DNA from: Paramarasmius palmivorus
Taxonomy: Eukaryota > Basidiomycota > Agaricomycetes > Agaricales > Marasmiaceae
Length of the DNA stretch: 64,000 bases
Direction: 5' to 3'
Assembly (NCBI GenBank): GCA_037176845.1
Contig: JAYKXP010000019.1
Span: 1-64,000 of the forward strand
The notes beneath the pieces are model-generated. The model was not told the DNA's origin. It did not search any database and worked only from the letters and a program-made list of their open reading frames with translations. Position numbers and translations under genes: made by a program. Of the stretch, positions 1-11,402 are shown piece after piece (position 1 is the stretch's first letter; the number at the start of each line of letters is the position of its first letter).

Positions 1-2341
1 TTTCTGTGTCACCCAAGTCAGGGACCACGTATGGGTTGTCTTTGGATACGCCATTCTCCCAGTCAGCAACTGATTTTGTCCATTCGGCAACATGCTCCTG
101 CTGGGATTCACAAAATCTTGTGAACTCCTCAGCATGCACTTTTTCCTGCTTCTCCGCTTCGTACAGACGCCTGCCAAGGAGATCTCCTAATCAAGGAATC
201 AGTATAGTCACAAATGAAGTACGAATACGATACTCACCAAGCCCAATCCTTTTCTGATGCGAATAACTTTGGAAATGATCATCGATTGTATCTCGCCGAT
301 GCCCTGGACCCATTTCCCGAGTGCTAGTGGCAACAGGTCCTTCATTACCCCAATGTCTTTCGCTGCCTTCACCGTCGCTTTGCCCCATGCCCTTTTGCAA
401 GTGCAGTGAGAAGTTCTGTTGACAGTCTACACCATGCCCTCGTATATGAAGCTTTGGAACTGCGAATTCCCAGCGGTCTTCATGAACTGGCATTTGAACT
501 GAGTCGGGTGAATTAGGAATGCGGCGGAAAAAAGTTGCGGTGGTACTGGCAAGCGATGTCATAGCAGAGGACGCGGGTGAGACGTTCGTCGGAGAGCGTT
601 TGGGAAGCAGATATTGCGTAGTCTGTCAATGCATATCTAGTTTGAAGTACGTCAGTCTTTACTCTCAAATGGCCGAATATGCACTTACTTTTCGCCTTTG
701 TCAAGATCCACAGCGCCGTTAGGTTCTACCACCTCGTGCCGAGCACATATACACAAAACTACGCCAGTTGTAGCATAGTCTTTGCTGTACTTTGTATTGG
801 CCTGCGATATTGCTGCCAGGTCACTGAGACAGTGGCTAACCTAGAGAACGGTGAGCAATCCAAACGACCGGTTGATCACAAGAAACCAACCTCTTTCTGC
901 TCCCCAGAATTTTTTTGAAACGGGCGATATTCGTCTTGCGGTACGAAGTAGGTGTAGCCTGTCCCAAGCCCTGGATCTTGTTCCTCGCTCGAGATGAGCC
1001 TTCGTTTCAATCGAAAACATGCATCCACCGCAATGAATTTGCGATAAATGAAACTGGAAGTAACCTTTAGTGAGAAAGCGGTTACAAAGTCGAGGAGACA
1101 CACCTTTGTGAAGACGCAGCCAGCTGCCAGTCATCAGGAAGATTCACAGCTGGATTTGGGCATGCTAAACAGCGTACTGCCAGCCCTCCTCGCTTGATGC
1201 TTTGCAGTGAACTTTCCGCCATGTTACCCATTCCTCCCCTCTTCAAAATCTTGAGGTGCCTCCATAGTCGGATTACTCGAGTGAAGGCCTCATAACGATT
1301 CTAAGGCATGTCAGTACTATAGTAGACATTAAAAAAGAAGCTTCCCACCTTCAGGTCGCCGAGATCCACACCGTCCGTTCGTTTGTGTATCGCGTAGTAG
1401 AAGTCGTACGCGGTGACCTTGCCTTGCAGGGTGAGGGTGTGAAAGAAACGGAGGAGTCGAAAGGTGAAGGCAGTGTGCGGTTGATGCGTGGTTGCGGGAA
1501 AGAGCTCGTATCGGATGAGCTGCTGCCAGTGTTCACCAACATGTTCAGGCTCCTGGCACATGCAAAACTGAACATCGACCTCTTGGATGGAATCGATGTC
1601 CACGACGACGAACCCAGACCTGGAAGATTGAGGCATGAGGCACATGTGCCCCTGAGGGTGTCCGAGTTGAATTTTGAGACCGAGTTGCTTCAAGGTAGTC
1701 CTCTGGAAGAAGGCGCCGTTCCACATCTGAAAGAGATAGGTCAACATGATGAAAACTTCGAGAAAGATAGGAACGCACCTCAACATAGTGGAATGGCCGA
1801 CAGCGGTGTTCCTTCAGCAGGCATGGCTTGCATGAGAGACGACCACTACTGCAGTCTCGACACCGGTAGACTGCTTCTTCCGTTTGTCCACACAGACAGG
1901 GCCGCAATTCAGAGCCTCGGCCTTCAAGCTGCATGAACTCCTTCAAGTAGTCGAAAATCTTTCCTTTGAACTCCGCTAGTGGATTGTCCTGGGTAGGTAT
2001 ATTAGCATGGTGTCTACAATAGCAATAGATATCATCCATACCGCGACGTTTGACCGACGAGCTGGAACATCTTCTGTATCGTCCAATTCGTCGTCAGAAT
2101 TGTTGATTTCGTTTGCACCGGGCATGGCAATGTCATCCTGAAAGTTGGTGAATTGTTCTACTTGCAACCTGGATCCCCTATGCTTGACGGGAGAAGGCGG
2201 TGTGAAGTCAATCCTTCGTTCCTTGACGCGGCGACCATCTGCGCTGAGGGATGCGACGCGGAGATGAGGGGTGTCTTCAATTGCGAAGGATAGTTCGGGA
2301 ATAGACTTGAGGACTCGACCGCGTTTCCGAGGATTAGACAT
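1..2341 (-). CDS. KDZ-superfamily transposase with CxC2-type cysteine cluster (copy 1, 3' end cut by window edge)
   Basis: DNA transposase of the Kyakuja-Dileera-Zisupton class, expected to act in the nucleus on its own element ends. The start codon is at 2341 (MSNPRKRGRV). In order there are a basic N-terminus, a cysteine cluster (CLCGQ..CRDC..CKPCLLKEHRC, about 1810-1890), and the three putative catalytic acidic sites: D in VDACFRLKRR (about 1000-1040), D in LCYDIACQY (about 550) and E in DGEGSERHWG (about 350-380). Introns of about 50-60 nt separate the exons. Reading frames connect without a stop up to the edge, where RLYEAEKQEKVHAEEF matches the same point of the complete copy at 21646-25331, so about the last third is missing from view. 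It is divergent from the dioxygenase gene beside it. The family assignment is confident; activity is not shown. Confidence 0.9.
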
Positions 2342-2413
2342 GGAAGTAAAAGGAAAGAGTTATGAATAAACAAAGTAACGTGACTGTCGCGACACGCGCT
2401 CACCGTGACCTCA
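2342..2413. promoter_or_regulatory. Short divergent promoter between KDZ transposase 1 and TET/JBP gene 1
   Basis: Only about 70 bp separate the transposase ATG (2341, minus) from the first plausible dioxygenase ATG (2414, plus; that start is uncertain). The gap holds a perfect 10-bp palindrome, TGTCGCGACA (2385-2394), flanked by GTGAC at 2380-2384 and 2405-2409. The equivalent gap in the second element also carries repeated GTGAC/GTCAC. Shared regulation of the two genes is an inference. Confidence 0.45.
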
Positions 2414-4372
2414 ATGTCACCTGCTCTGAACTTCGTTGATTGCGCAACACGCAATCTCTTCTCCACCTCTGACCATCGCGACATCCACTCCAATGCTTGG
2501 TCTTGGTATCCCAGGTGGGTGATTTCACTCAATCTTTTCATTTTTGTTCCTACATATCTTCCTTTGTCCCCTTTCGGCCTGGAATGCCCATCGACGTTCA
2601 TCGTGCAGTACTCAAACCAGGGAACAGCGCGCTATGGTGAACAGGGCAGTCTTACCTACCAAGGGGGCTAGTTTTTTGAACATTACAACCTTTTCTTCCC
2701 ATTTACTGCATTTACATGAGCTAATTTCAACTTCACGCGTCCAGATTCACTCCGCCATCTTTTCGGTAGCCGAAAGGTAGCCTTCCTCATACCTTAAGTA
2801 CTCCAAATACTAACTACCACCAGACGCGGAGTGGATCCACGTTCTCGCCTTACATTGTCGAGACGGATGTTCACTTGGACAGCTTGATTTTCGACGCGAT
2901 CTCTCGTGAACACCCAGACCCTCTTGGCTCTCCGCTGACAACACCACCATCAAGCCCGGTCCCCTCACGTCTACCATCTCCAGAACCCACCGACATCATA
3001 AACGAGTCCTCGTATCAACCCCCAGAACCATCCAAGGCCGAGAGTTCGACCAAGAGAAAGCGACGGCCAGAGAAGGACAAGAAGCACAGTCACGCTAATC
3101 GGGCCAAGAAAAGGCGCCTTGAATTGGCAGCAATTTGCAACAACGAGCGCAATGTCGAAGAACACCGGAAGCATCCAAAGGTTTTTGAATTAGCCGTTCC
3201 CACCAAGCAGCTCGACCCCTCCTCCCTGCCAACCTGCTCCACTGGCTATGTGGGCACCGCATCTACCTCACCGGCGACACGTATCTATCGACTGGAAGAT
3301 CTCGTACATTCGGGAGAAGATAGCTTTCAATTAATCGAGTTCGTTCCTGGGTGAGTAGATAGCCAAGTCTCTTGTAAATCCGCCCAGCTGATTCCCGATT
3401 CCTGCATACCTTAGAGTTACTCGCTACGTACCATGCTGCGAATCAGGAAAGATCATGGTAGTCATGACACCTGGTCCTATCGGCGACAACAGTTGGACAG
3501 CTACATGCAAGGAGGCAGCGGACGTCATTCGAACTTTACGACCCAAGTGTCGTTTCAAGCCTCATGATAACAAGAAGGGTCGTTCTCGCGGGGACGTTAA
3601 CGCATTACATTTTGGAATCTCCATTGGCAACGGACAGCAGGTACGCGGTTACCTTAACGAAATGTATTCGCAGATTGACATCCGTCTAGAAACCCCAGGT
3701 ATTGAGGAATTTGGGTGTCGGCAATCGCAAAGTGATGGATACCGTTCGAGGCCATCGGGCCTTCAAACGGATCGTTGGATTCATGACCAGTAAGTACTCT
3801 AACTACCTCTTCATCATCTGCTGAGACCATTGTTAGGCATTTTTCTGACTTGGGCCCCCCAGCTTTTCCTTTACTATGTGCAAACCATGGCACTTCTTCT
3901 CGAATCCGACAACCAGCTCTTCCGACCTTTCGATAACTCACCCTTTGCCGCGTTCACCGTCAACTTTGGCCCGACTACTGTATGTCTTCCCCATCGAGAC
4001 ACAAAAAACCTTGCTTTTGGATGGTGCGCCGTTTGTGCGCTCGGAAATTTCGACTACAAGAAAGGCAGTCATTTGGTACTCTGGGACTGTAAGCTTGTAA
4101 TCGAATTCCCCCCTGGTGCCGTCGTCTTCATTCCTTCCTCGGTCTGCTGTCACTTCAATACCGCAATCCAAGCGGGCGAGGAACGATTTTCGTTTACAAC
4201 GTATTCGGCTGGCGGGTTGTTTAGATGGGTAGAACATGGGTTTCAACTCGAGGGCCCTTACCATCAGACGGAGCAAGTGGTAAAGGATGCGCAACTGAAC
4301 AAGACACGCTGGCTTAGGGGATTGAATCTCTTCTCGACATTTGAGGAATTACAAACATCTGTAGAGTTGTAG
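2414..4372 (+). CDS. TET/JBP-type 2-oxoglutarate/Fe(II) dioxygenase (copy 1)
   Basis: Predicted nuclear dioxygenase of the fungal TET/JBP family, whose members oxidise 5-methylcytosine or thymine in DNA. The catalytic core is in the last exon (from 3838): metal ligands H and D in LPHRDTKNLAFGWCAV, the distal H in VCCHFNTAI, and the 2-oxoglutarate-binding R in RFSFTTYSAGGLFRWVEHG. The N-terminus is disordered (SPLTTPPSSPVPS) with a lysine/arginine-rich stretch. Exons are about 2822-3352, 3414-3641, 3690-3789 and 3838-4372, judged by splice signals and by alignment to the copy at 19562-21555. The 5' exon is unresolved: the ATG at 2414 with a donor at 2515 does not join in frame to 2822, so a further small exon is likely. 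The core looks intact. Confidence 0.85.
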
Positions 4373-4618
4373 TTAGCTTATTTTGATTCAATGATAGTCA
4401 TCCTTTGCAAACTCTTTTGTTGTGAATCAAGTGAGCGCTTATGTGTAACGAAATTCTGGAATGTAAGTAAAGGGATTATCTCTCGAAATAGGTAGCTTCG
4501 TTTCAAATATTTCCGCTGAATTGTTTACTAGTATCCGATACATGAAATCTATGTACTCAAGCTAGCAGTAGAATTCTAAAATGTTGTGTTATTGAAGTCG
4601 ACGACCAACCAACGAACA

Positions 4619-5242
4619 ATGACGGAGTTTGTGCGAGAAGCGCCCAAACAAGCTTCTCCCTCTGACCATCAACATCACTCCTGCTCTATGTTTTCCTCTA
4701 ACCTATCCCGAAAGCTAGACGAAGACCACCGTTTTGATCTTACCGGCCACGATGAAATACTCTTTCTCTGCCAGCGTATAGGCAAGAATCTCGAGGACGA
4801 AGATACAATGGAGCGTATAGAATCGTTGCAAAGAGCTCGAAAGATTGGACGAAAACGTTGGCAGAATCGTCTAAGTGCAGCTAGACACTACTCTCGGTAC
4901 GTTATGGGATTCTACTCTACTGACACAAGCGACACTGACGACGACCGTTGGACAGAAACCAGGACAGCAAGAAAGCCTACTCCCGGAACCGTGGTGCTCA
5001 GAAGCGCGCTGAGTTCTCAACACTCACTCCGGACCTGCAGGAGGATATCAGGGAGAGGAAGCGAGAGCAGCAGAGACTTTGGCGTCAGGGAAACGCAGCG
5101 AAGTTGGCCATGAAGCAGAGGGAGCGTCGAGCACGAAAAAGGTATATTGTCCCGACATAACATCTAGCAACCCGAGTTCACGTTGTTTCTTTCCAGCACT
5201 TGCACACCTATTCCATCTCCTCTCGCTCCGGACTCCAATTGA
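4619..5242 (+). CDS. Small basic cargo protein, family unknown (copy 1)
   Basis: Three exons (4619-4896, 4956-5141, 5197-5242) give a protein of about 170 residues starting MTEFVREAPKQ. The middle is strongly basic and probably helical (RERKREQQRLWRQGN, KLAMKQRERRARK), preceded by KKAYSRNRGAQKRAEFS. The same kind of N-terminal region (NREKSAKYYQKHRSKILAKK) is found in the gene at 17798-18608, which occupies the equivalent place in the second element but has an extra C-terminal exon of about 140 residues. This copy is therefore shorter or truncated. I do not recognise a named domain; nucleic-acid binding is only suggested by charge. It lies between the dioxygenase and the RNase H1-N-like gene. 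Confidence 0.6.
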
Positions 5243-5721
5243 CCACCATCCTTTCCCCTCTCACTTCAATTTCGTTGGTCACAACGGCATGAGCAACCCA
5301 CGTCGAATGAAACGCCAACTTGAATTTCTGCCGATGAATTGAGGACGGAGCTTGATTCGATAGCTTTTTGGATAATGCTATGCCATTTTAGATGCTCTTC
5401 ATCGTGTATACATACATTGAACTTACGCTTCAACCTGGTTTGCATAGTCCCTTCTGAGCGGCGTATTCTTTGGCAAGCTCAAGGATCCATTGTTCTCCAA
5501 CAGGTCGGGCCCAATTTCTTCAAGTCTAGGCATACTGGGGGAAGCTGGTGGTGAGGACATATCTTTACGTCGTATTCGTTGAATTGAAGGGGCTTAGCGA
5601 TTCATGCGTGAGTCGTCCTTTCTGGGTCATCGTAATCGTTCTCAGTATGGTTCCATTCCCACCAGGGTCCAGGCTATATTACGATCAAGGCGTTGCGTTT
5701 GACCGTTCCCATATTCCAACA

Positions 5722-6634
5722 ATGCCCCCCAATCCCAATCCCATGCCTGCTATACCTGAAGACTCTACTACCGATTTCTCGAATCTTTTTCATCCTGAGA
5801 AGATTGTCTGGACCTTCAACAAGGCGATAGATGCCGTACAGTCAATCAACTTTGTTGGAGTGGCTCACTATATCTGCAAGGCTCACTACTGCGAGCCGCG
5901 TGTCATTCCGAGTTCTCAACATGGATCCGACAACCCTAGCAATACATTTTTCGTCGTAATGGACTACGCATGGCCGCCGAGGTTTATTGAAGGAATCTAT
6001 GAATCTATTGAGTAAGTGAAACGACGTTGCCGGCAGAACTTGTGCATTGACATCGCGTATAGAGACGTTCGGTCAGCCTTCGACCAGGCCAAGGAGAGCA
6101 CCCTGCATACGTTGAGAGAGTTGAAGGCTTGTATGTTCGGTATAGAGCTACAGAGTGCCTTCCCTCTTATCGTCCAACAAAAGCCTGGATACCCGAGGAG
6201 TTGGGTCAATCACAAAGGGCTTCAAGCGCCACGAGCCATGAATCCATGTGATCGGCAGGAGAAAGTTCTCGTCATTGTAAAGGCAACCAGCTACCACAAC
6301 AATCAAGTTTCGGAGGCTTACCAACTTGCCAACAACAAACCTCGCGTAGGAGATATCCCCCCTGGCATTACTGAAGATGTCGAGCCTATTCTTCCTTGGG
6401 AAGGATGGAATTATTGGGTCGTAACACCGGAGAAAGAGGAAATGCATTGTGAAATGTAGGCTGTTTCCCCATAACAAGTTGCCTTATCTCATACCGTTTC
6501 GTCGTTACAGGAAGCCGGCCTATCAGGCTCTATGGGATCTTCGTCGGCAGCTGAAGGAAGCAGATTTATTCCTCGCTAGATCCAATATCCAGGCTCGTTG
6601 CGCGTACATGATTACACATTCCAGAAATAGATAG
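5722..6634 (+). CDS. Cargo protein with two RNase H1-N/viroplasmin-like modules (copy 1)
   Basis: Exons are 5722-6011, 6063-6455 and 6511-6634, with stop TAG at 6632. The first module (FFVVMDYAWPPRFIEGIYES...HTLRELKA) has the layout of the RNase H1 N-terminal/viroplasmin fold: a short beta strand, a GIY turn, then a helix after an FxTxxEA-like step. The last part (YWVVTPEKEEMHCEM...AYQALWDLRRQ) resembles a second, weaker module. The gene at 16382-17375 has the same two-module plan and aligns at DNPSNTFFVVM / DNPNKNYYVFM. This module is known to bind RNA:DNA hybrids or double-stranded RNA in RNase H1; no RNase H catalytic domain follows here. The start at 5722 was chosen to match the paralogue; an ATG at 5647 is also open. 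Domain assignment is by eye. Confidence 0.6.
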
Positions 6635-6676
6635 ACATATGTTTTACACCGCCTTCTTGTAACCGACGTCTTGACA

Positions 6677-7041
6677 ATGTTTCTTGTGTATGTCAACATC
6701 ATCCAATCCCAAGTCAAATCCAATGCTAATTTGCTGTACAGAATCCCAAGCACCTATACATCCAACCTATCTCACCAAACATGTGGCCATAGCTCGAGAT
6801 GTAGAAGCCCCCAGTATGTGAAAGAGTTGCCTCGCTATGCTCGCTTGACACTGACTTAGCCGCTGTTCTTGGTAGTCAGGGTGCCTCAATATGTGCCGTT
6901 CGAAATGGCCTACGATCTCCGTCTCTCCGATCTGCAGTCCTGGATCATGTCATGGGAAATTCGTTTGTCATGTCAGGCCATTGTCAGCTGCCTTTCTTGC
7001 TACATTATCAGACGCGTCTACTTTGCACAAACCATCTTGTG
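6677..7041 (+). other. Possible small coding exons between cargo genes, unproven
   Basis: Between the RNase H1-N-like gene and the large cargo gene, two stretches read as protein when joined across a plausible intron: IHPTYLTKHVAIARDVEAP (about 6750-6810), then VPQYVPFEMAYDLRLSD continuing to about 7041. Splice-like GT and AG signals lie at the junction, but no start codon joins cleanly in frame. No counterpart was recognised in the other clusters. It may be a degraded gene or chance. Confidence 0.2.
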
Positions 7042-7094
7042 AGTACACTTACACTTTCTTTTTTGACTAGCTCGACTAATTGTTTCTGATAAGC

Positions 7095-10011
7095 ATGGCT
7101 CGGACTACCACCCAGAAGATCAAAGTCACTAAGAAGGCCGCGACGCCACATGGGAAGGCCAAAACGCCTCAGACCATGGAGGCACGCAGCAACAAAGGCC
7201 ATTTTACCGGCGACCGTCTTCGAACTTTGAAAGACGCCCTGCCAACATTCTTGAAGTTGGGGAAACGAAGCAGGGAACGTTCAGCATTCTTTGCTAGTTT
7301 CATGCTTAAATTCCTCGCACTGTATCCTCTTGCCGACTACCCCTTACCACCTGACACCATGAAGCCACTTCAGCCGCTGACTCCCGAAGAACGTGCGGCT
7401 CTATCACCTAGCGAGAAAGAGAGACGATGTAAACAGGAAGGACGAAGAAAGGACCGTAGTGACGAAAACCGTTTACTGGTGGTGGGTGTCGTTCATTTCC
7501 AGCTTTAGCCCTAGCCTGATGTCTTTCTCTAGTTTGTCAAACAGTGGTTCGTTTACCAAGAGCAATTAGGTGAAAAGGATAAGGCAAACCTTTTCGAGTG
7601 CTACCTCTCTGAATTGAACGAAAATGTTCAGCGACCCCGCCGACGACAACTTCGCCAATTCGTTGCCACCCATCCCTCATATATAACACGCGTTACCGAG
7701 AAATCTCAAGAGACCGGAAAGCGAAATCGTTTGAATTGCCGAATGGATGCTGCCTTGAAGGTGATCCAAGAGCTATCGGAGGAGGAAAAAGCCAGTCTAG
7801 AGAACGAGCTTGAGGAGGAATACCAGGCGCTTCTGGAGGAGTACAACGAAGCGAAAGAAAACATGGAGGTGGAAGATGGCGACATCTCAGATGAACAGCA
7901 GGCAGTGTAAGTATTTTATTTGATTGTTCGACGTCAAATTCCTTTCTAACGCGCTCTCTTATAGCTGTCGAGCTAATCTACCTTGTGTCCTCCAACCGTT
8001 CCTACATCAGATTCGGAAATACACGGGCCTAAACGTCATGCTCACTGTTGGCCGTTTCAAAGGAGTAATGGACAATCAGGAGAAATATGACTTCGTCTCG
8101 TGAGTATGTTAATGATTACATACTACCCTTTCTAATAGCCGACCTTTAGCCTGTTCTCAGTACCAGAAGGTGCGCCCGAATGGGATATATATCGCACCGA
8201 CGAGTACAGGGACTTTGGACGGAGATGGTGTTCATGGGTACGTGCCGTGCGCACGTTTCAGGACAACCAAAGTGCCGATAATCCTGAATCCTCGTCAACT
8301 CCAAATGCCGCCTCTACTTCTATTCCTGGCCCAAGTGATGTCTCCAGAAAGCATGCTAGAAAAGCTCGTCGCAAAAATGACGATTCGGATTCGGATTCGG
8401 ACGAGACCGAGGAAGAGTTGGACGAGTCGGATGAGATGGACGAAATGGACGAAATGGACGAAATGGACGAAATGGACGAATTGGATGGCGAAGACCCGAA
8501 CATTGATACCGGTGCTTCGAATGTCATAAACAAGCGACCACCCACATTCCAACTCCGAGTCCCTGACAACCCAACATCTGAATATGATGACCAACGAATC
8601 AGGAACATCAAAGCCAACAATGCTGTACTCGCGAAACTCTTCGAATCTATCCCCCAGGAGGATTGGCCCTCCAGGCCTCAAACAAAGAAGGCTAGAAAGG
8701 TGAAGGTTAGGGAGAAACGGCCTGAGGTATTGAGAAGGTCGAAACGAATCTCTAATGTATGTCTTCAAGAATTTATCTCAATTTTGTCTTGCTCACATAT
8801 GATTTACATCTAGGTACTGGTTCCGGATACAAGGCAGCTTGACGAAGAGAGCACGACTATCTCTACGTCTTCTTTGCCACCTAGAGCAACAGCCAATTCA
8901 CCCCCTTCACAAACGGCAAATACATCTTCATGTACCTCGCCACCAACTGCACCTCATTCCACTGCAAATCCACCTTCTATTCCACCAGCAGTTGCTCCAG
9001 CAAAGGACTCGTCCCCTTCTCATCCTTTGCTGGAGTTGAACTCGCTCGCTACAGCACCAACTACTCCCGATGCCGGTGTGAACCATGACAATGTTCCACC
9101 AGCAGTTACGAATGATCGGGTCGTTTATCTCTTGCCAGAGTCAAACCTGCCGGCTACTGCATCGGCTTCTCTAGATGTTAGTGTGAACGGTGAAGGTGAT
9201 GATACCGAGATTGACAACACGTTTCGCAAGCTCTGGGCCGAAATTAAAACCGGAAATATTGCGGATGCGGGATATCCTTTCGAAGCATGCGAGATCTCTT
9301 GGGTTCAGGACTACGCTGAGTTCCTGATGGCTATACCGCCTGACTTCGACTTGGAGGAACGGCCGAAGGAGTTCGTTGATTGTATCTATCTTTGGATTTC
9401 AGTGGAGGAGAGGTGGGCTTTGAAGCTCGAACACTGTGCGTTGCCCCACAGGTATAGAGTTGATGGGCTTGCCTATTGGTTCAAGGCACACAGGACAAAG
9501 ATGGTTAAGCCACCATCTGACGTTAACTTGGAGGGAATCCGTGGTCAGTTCTGGAGATGGCTGGCAGACTGTGCGCCTACGTGGATGGAGAAGGATCAGA
9601 AGGGCCGGTTACTCCCAAGCGGGCCATCTACCAATGGTAACGTTGAAGCTCTTATGTGCCCTGGAATGTCTGGCTTTGTCCTCCTTCTCATCGCTCTTCG
9701 ATGGTGGTGCGACTGCGGCGGTGCTACGGATGACTCTGGATTCTGGATGGAAGCAGTGAAGTGTGTTCATTCTTTGCTTTCCGGTCTTTTGGTAGCCCCG
9801 TAAGTGTTTTTCTGATGGTTTGGGTGCCTGTAACTTATTCGAACTTCTTAGTTTTCCCGATTCCTCGAGCGACGACTCTTCAGAGAGGTCACCGTTGCCG
9901 AAACGGAAGCTGGCAACACCTACGACGCCTGCAGCTAGGAAACGACCTGGACCAGCTTCTCAATCAAGCACTCGTGATTCTCGTCGTTCAAACAGGAGGA
10001 GCCGTAGATAG
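7095..10011 (+). CDS. Large cargo protein of unknown function, LRWW family (copy 1)
   Basis: Six exons (7095-7481, 7533-7906, 7965-8099, 8150-8756, 8814-9799, 9852-10011) join in frame to about 880 residues. The N-terminus is basic, with a helical block (KLGKRSRERSAFFASFMLKF). A TGLNVML..GRFKGV segment follows, then an acidic run with a DEM triplet repeat (about 8430-8485), a basic patch, a Pro/Thr-rich linker, and a C-terminal globular region ending IRGQFWRWLAD...LLLIALRWWCDCGG. A lysine/arginine-rich tail resembles a nuclear localisation signal. Two paralogues in this window (11403-15188 minus; 35497-39424 plus) share the N-terminal helix, the TGL/TGF segment and the WW..LRWW region, and each lies near a TET/JBP gene. 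I know no named domain for it. Partnership with the dioxygenase is an inference from that co-occurrence. Confidence 0.75.
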
Positions 10012-10324
10012 GTGCTGGGATGTCTGGATGCCTTTCATTGGTTTTTGGTGCCTTCTTGATGATTTTCACTTGTGTAAGTCGATAGAGTACCTAATATTTC
10101 ACTCGTTTTTTGTCCTAAAAGGGATTAACCCCGGAAAAAAAGGTAAAAATGTCTGGAATGGGTTGGTAGCCTCATTTTGTAGTGCGCGGCATCAATGCCG
10201 CAGGTGCCGGGGTGCGGGAGGCTTTTAAGCATTTGTGAACCTAGCATTAGACCGCAGCCTTTGTAAAGGTGTCTTCGTTAAGTTAACGACCGCCTTTACA
10301 AAATCCGTATAAGGTCGGCTGTGG
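10012..10324. other. Gene-free stretch with inverted repeats, probable right boundary of the first cargo cluster
   Basis: No coding sequence is seen. Two perfect inverted repeats are present: GCGGCAT/ATGCCGC (10186-10201) and TTTGTAAAGG/CCTTTACAAA (arms 10260-10269 and 10293-10302), the latter enclosing GTTAAGTTAAC. Clathrin-coding sequence begins abruptly just beyond, near 10333. The stretch may therefore hold the end of a second inserted element whose other end lies left of the window. No match to the terminal repeats of the element at 10653-25619 was found. Confidence 0.4.
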
Positions 10325-10652
10325 CCTCAGCATGCTGTTCATACTTCTTGTAGATCGTGAGGGCTTCCTCGTACAGGCCATGCTCAATAGCGATCCTGGC
10401 AATTTCACCAGTATCGTAGTTCTGGAGCTTGTTGATATAACCTACGACTTTCCCTTTGTCCGCCCGGATGGCGGTGAGGAGAAGCAAATTCTGGAGGTTC
10501 TTGTTGTCACTGAACGGAGAAGGCTTGATGACAATCTTCTCAAGAAGCTCGATAAGCTCGATGGGGAGGTCGGCGGTGAGGAGAAGCAAATTCTGGAGGT
10601 TCTTGTTGTCACTGAACGGAGAAGGCTCGATGACGATCTTCTCAAGAAGCTC
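10325..10652 (-). pseudogene. Clathrin heavy chain fragment downstream of the transposon insertion
   Basis: Reading minus from 10652 the frame gives LLEKIVIEPSPFSDNKNLQN...LLTA, then DLPIELIELLEKIVIKPSPF..., IRADKGKVVGYINKLQNYD and LYEEALTIYKKYEQHA. This is the clathrin heavy chain leg region, around residue 1010-1120 of a protein normally near 1,680. It continues in frame from the main pseudogene body at 25620-29075 if the intervening element and one 8-bp repeat are removed. A 34-residue (102-bp) in-frame tandem duplication is present. Homology stops abruptly near 10333, after YEQHA, so about 560 C-terminal residues including the trimerisation region are absent. The fragment is non-functional as seen. 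Confidence 0.85.
10645..10652. repeat. Left target-site duplication (8 bp)
   Basis: AGAAGCTC, identical to 25620-25627. Both copies lie in the clathrin codons for IELL, and removing one copy plus the element restores a continuous frame. Confidence 0.85.
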
Positions 10653-10720
10653 AGCCGATCTTGTTGGGCCATTGCAAGGACCAAGGAGTATAAATCCAGT
10701 ATGACATTGCAAGGTACTAG
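10653..10720 (+). repeat. Left terminal inverted repeat of the KDZ element
   Basis: It pairs with the reverse complement of 25552-25619 over about 68 nt with one 1-nt offset. The best blocks are CATTGCA near 10670 and 10693-10715, which matches 25557-25579. The outermost dozen bases match poorly. Confidence 0.75.
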
Positions 10721-11402
10721 GGGAGTTTTTGGGCGATTTTTTAACCTAAAGAATGTCCAGATAACCTAGGATAACCCTATTCCACGGTCCTGCTAAGTAT
10801 TTACTATGTCCTGCTAACCCACGGAAAGTACTTAGTATCTCTGCCAACACCGGATAACCTATTGCAAGGTCCCACTAACCATTTACTATGTTTGCTAACC
10901 TGTACTAACCAGCCGAGACATGGCTCAATGCCTACTAGGTTCTTGCACAAATCACACCTGGAACTAGGGGATTACCACCTAGCGTGGGGTACTCACTGGA
11001 ATAATCACCATTTGGTGTAATCCTCTCATTCAAACCACACATGACACCAACTACGACAAACGCAGCAAAGTCCAACCTGCTGTCATTGCAATGTTCCCGG
11101 TATAGTCCCAACTACGACAAAGACAACAATGTCCTGCCCACTGTCATTGCAATGTTCCAGGTATAGTTTCCGAAACATTGTAGACACAGCTCAACAAGTC
11201 CATACCCCGATAGATACACGCCAGAGTTTACACCTCAGTGATTACAGAACAATATAGGATATTTTATTCACATGAACACATCAAACACATCAAACACAAC
11301 GAAGTCTGAGACAAAACCATTGCAACGTCCCGGAGCTTGTAATTGCCCGGGTCATTGCAATGTCCTCGACACGTATCTCGTGATCATAGTAACTCTACCA
11401 AG
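10666..11402. repeat. Subterminal repeat array of the KDZ element (CATTGCAAGGT-like), no gene
   Basis: Between the left end and the large cargo gene no coding sequence is seen. Copies of a motif close to CATTGCAANGTCC lie near 10670, 10705, 10861, 11093, 11144, 11318 and 11352, all in the same orientation. Four inverted copies lie on the right side (25332-25600). Two of the left copies sit in a degenerate tandem repeat of about 58 bp (about 11048-11166). Dispersed subterminal motifs of this kind are commonly transposase-binding sites; that role is inferred here. Confidence 0.6.

Noticed and set aside
1385..1936. Plus-strand open frame of 183 codons
   Set aside because: Antisense shadow of the KDZ transposase exons on the minus strand.
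8420..8485. Hexanucleotide/nonanucleotide satellite as a separate element
   Set aside because: The GACGAAATG repeat lies in frame within the acidic region of large cargo protein 1 and is best described as part of that gene.
10296..10712. An independent small gene of 138 codons
   Set aside because: It is clathrin-coding sequence with a tandem duplication plus a few element-derived codons at each end.
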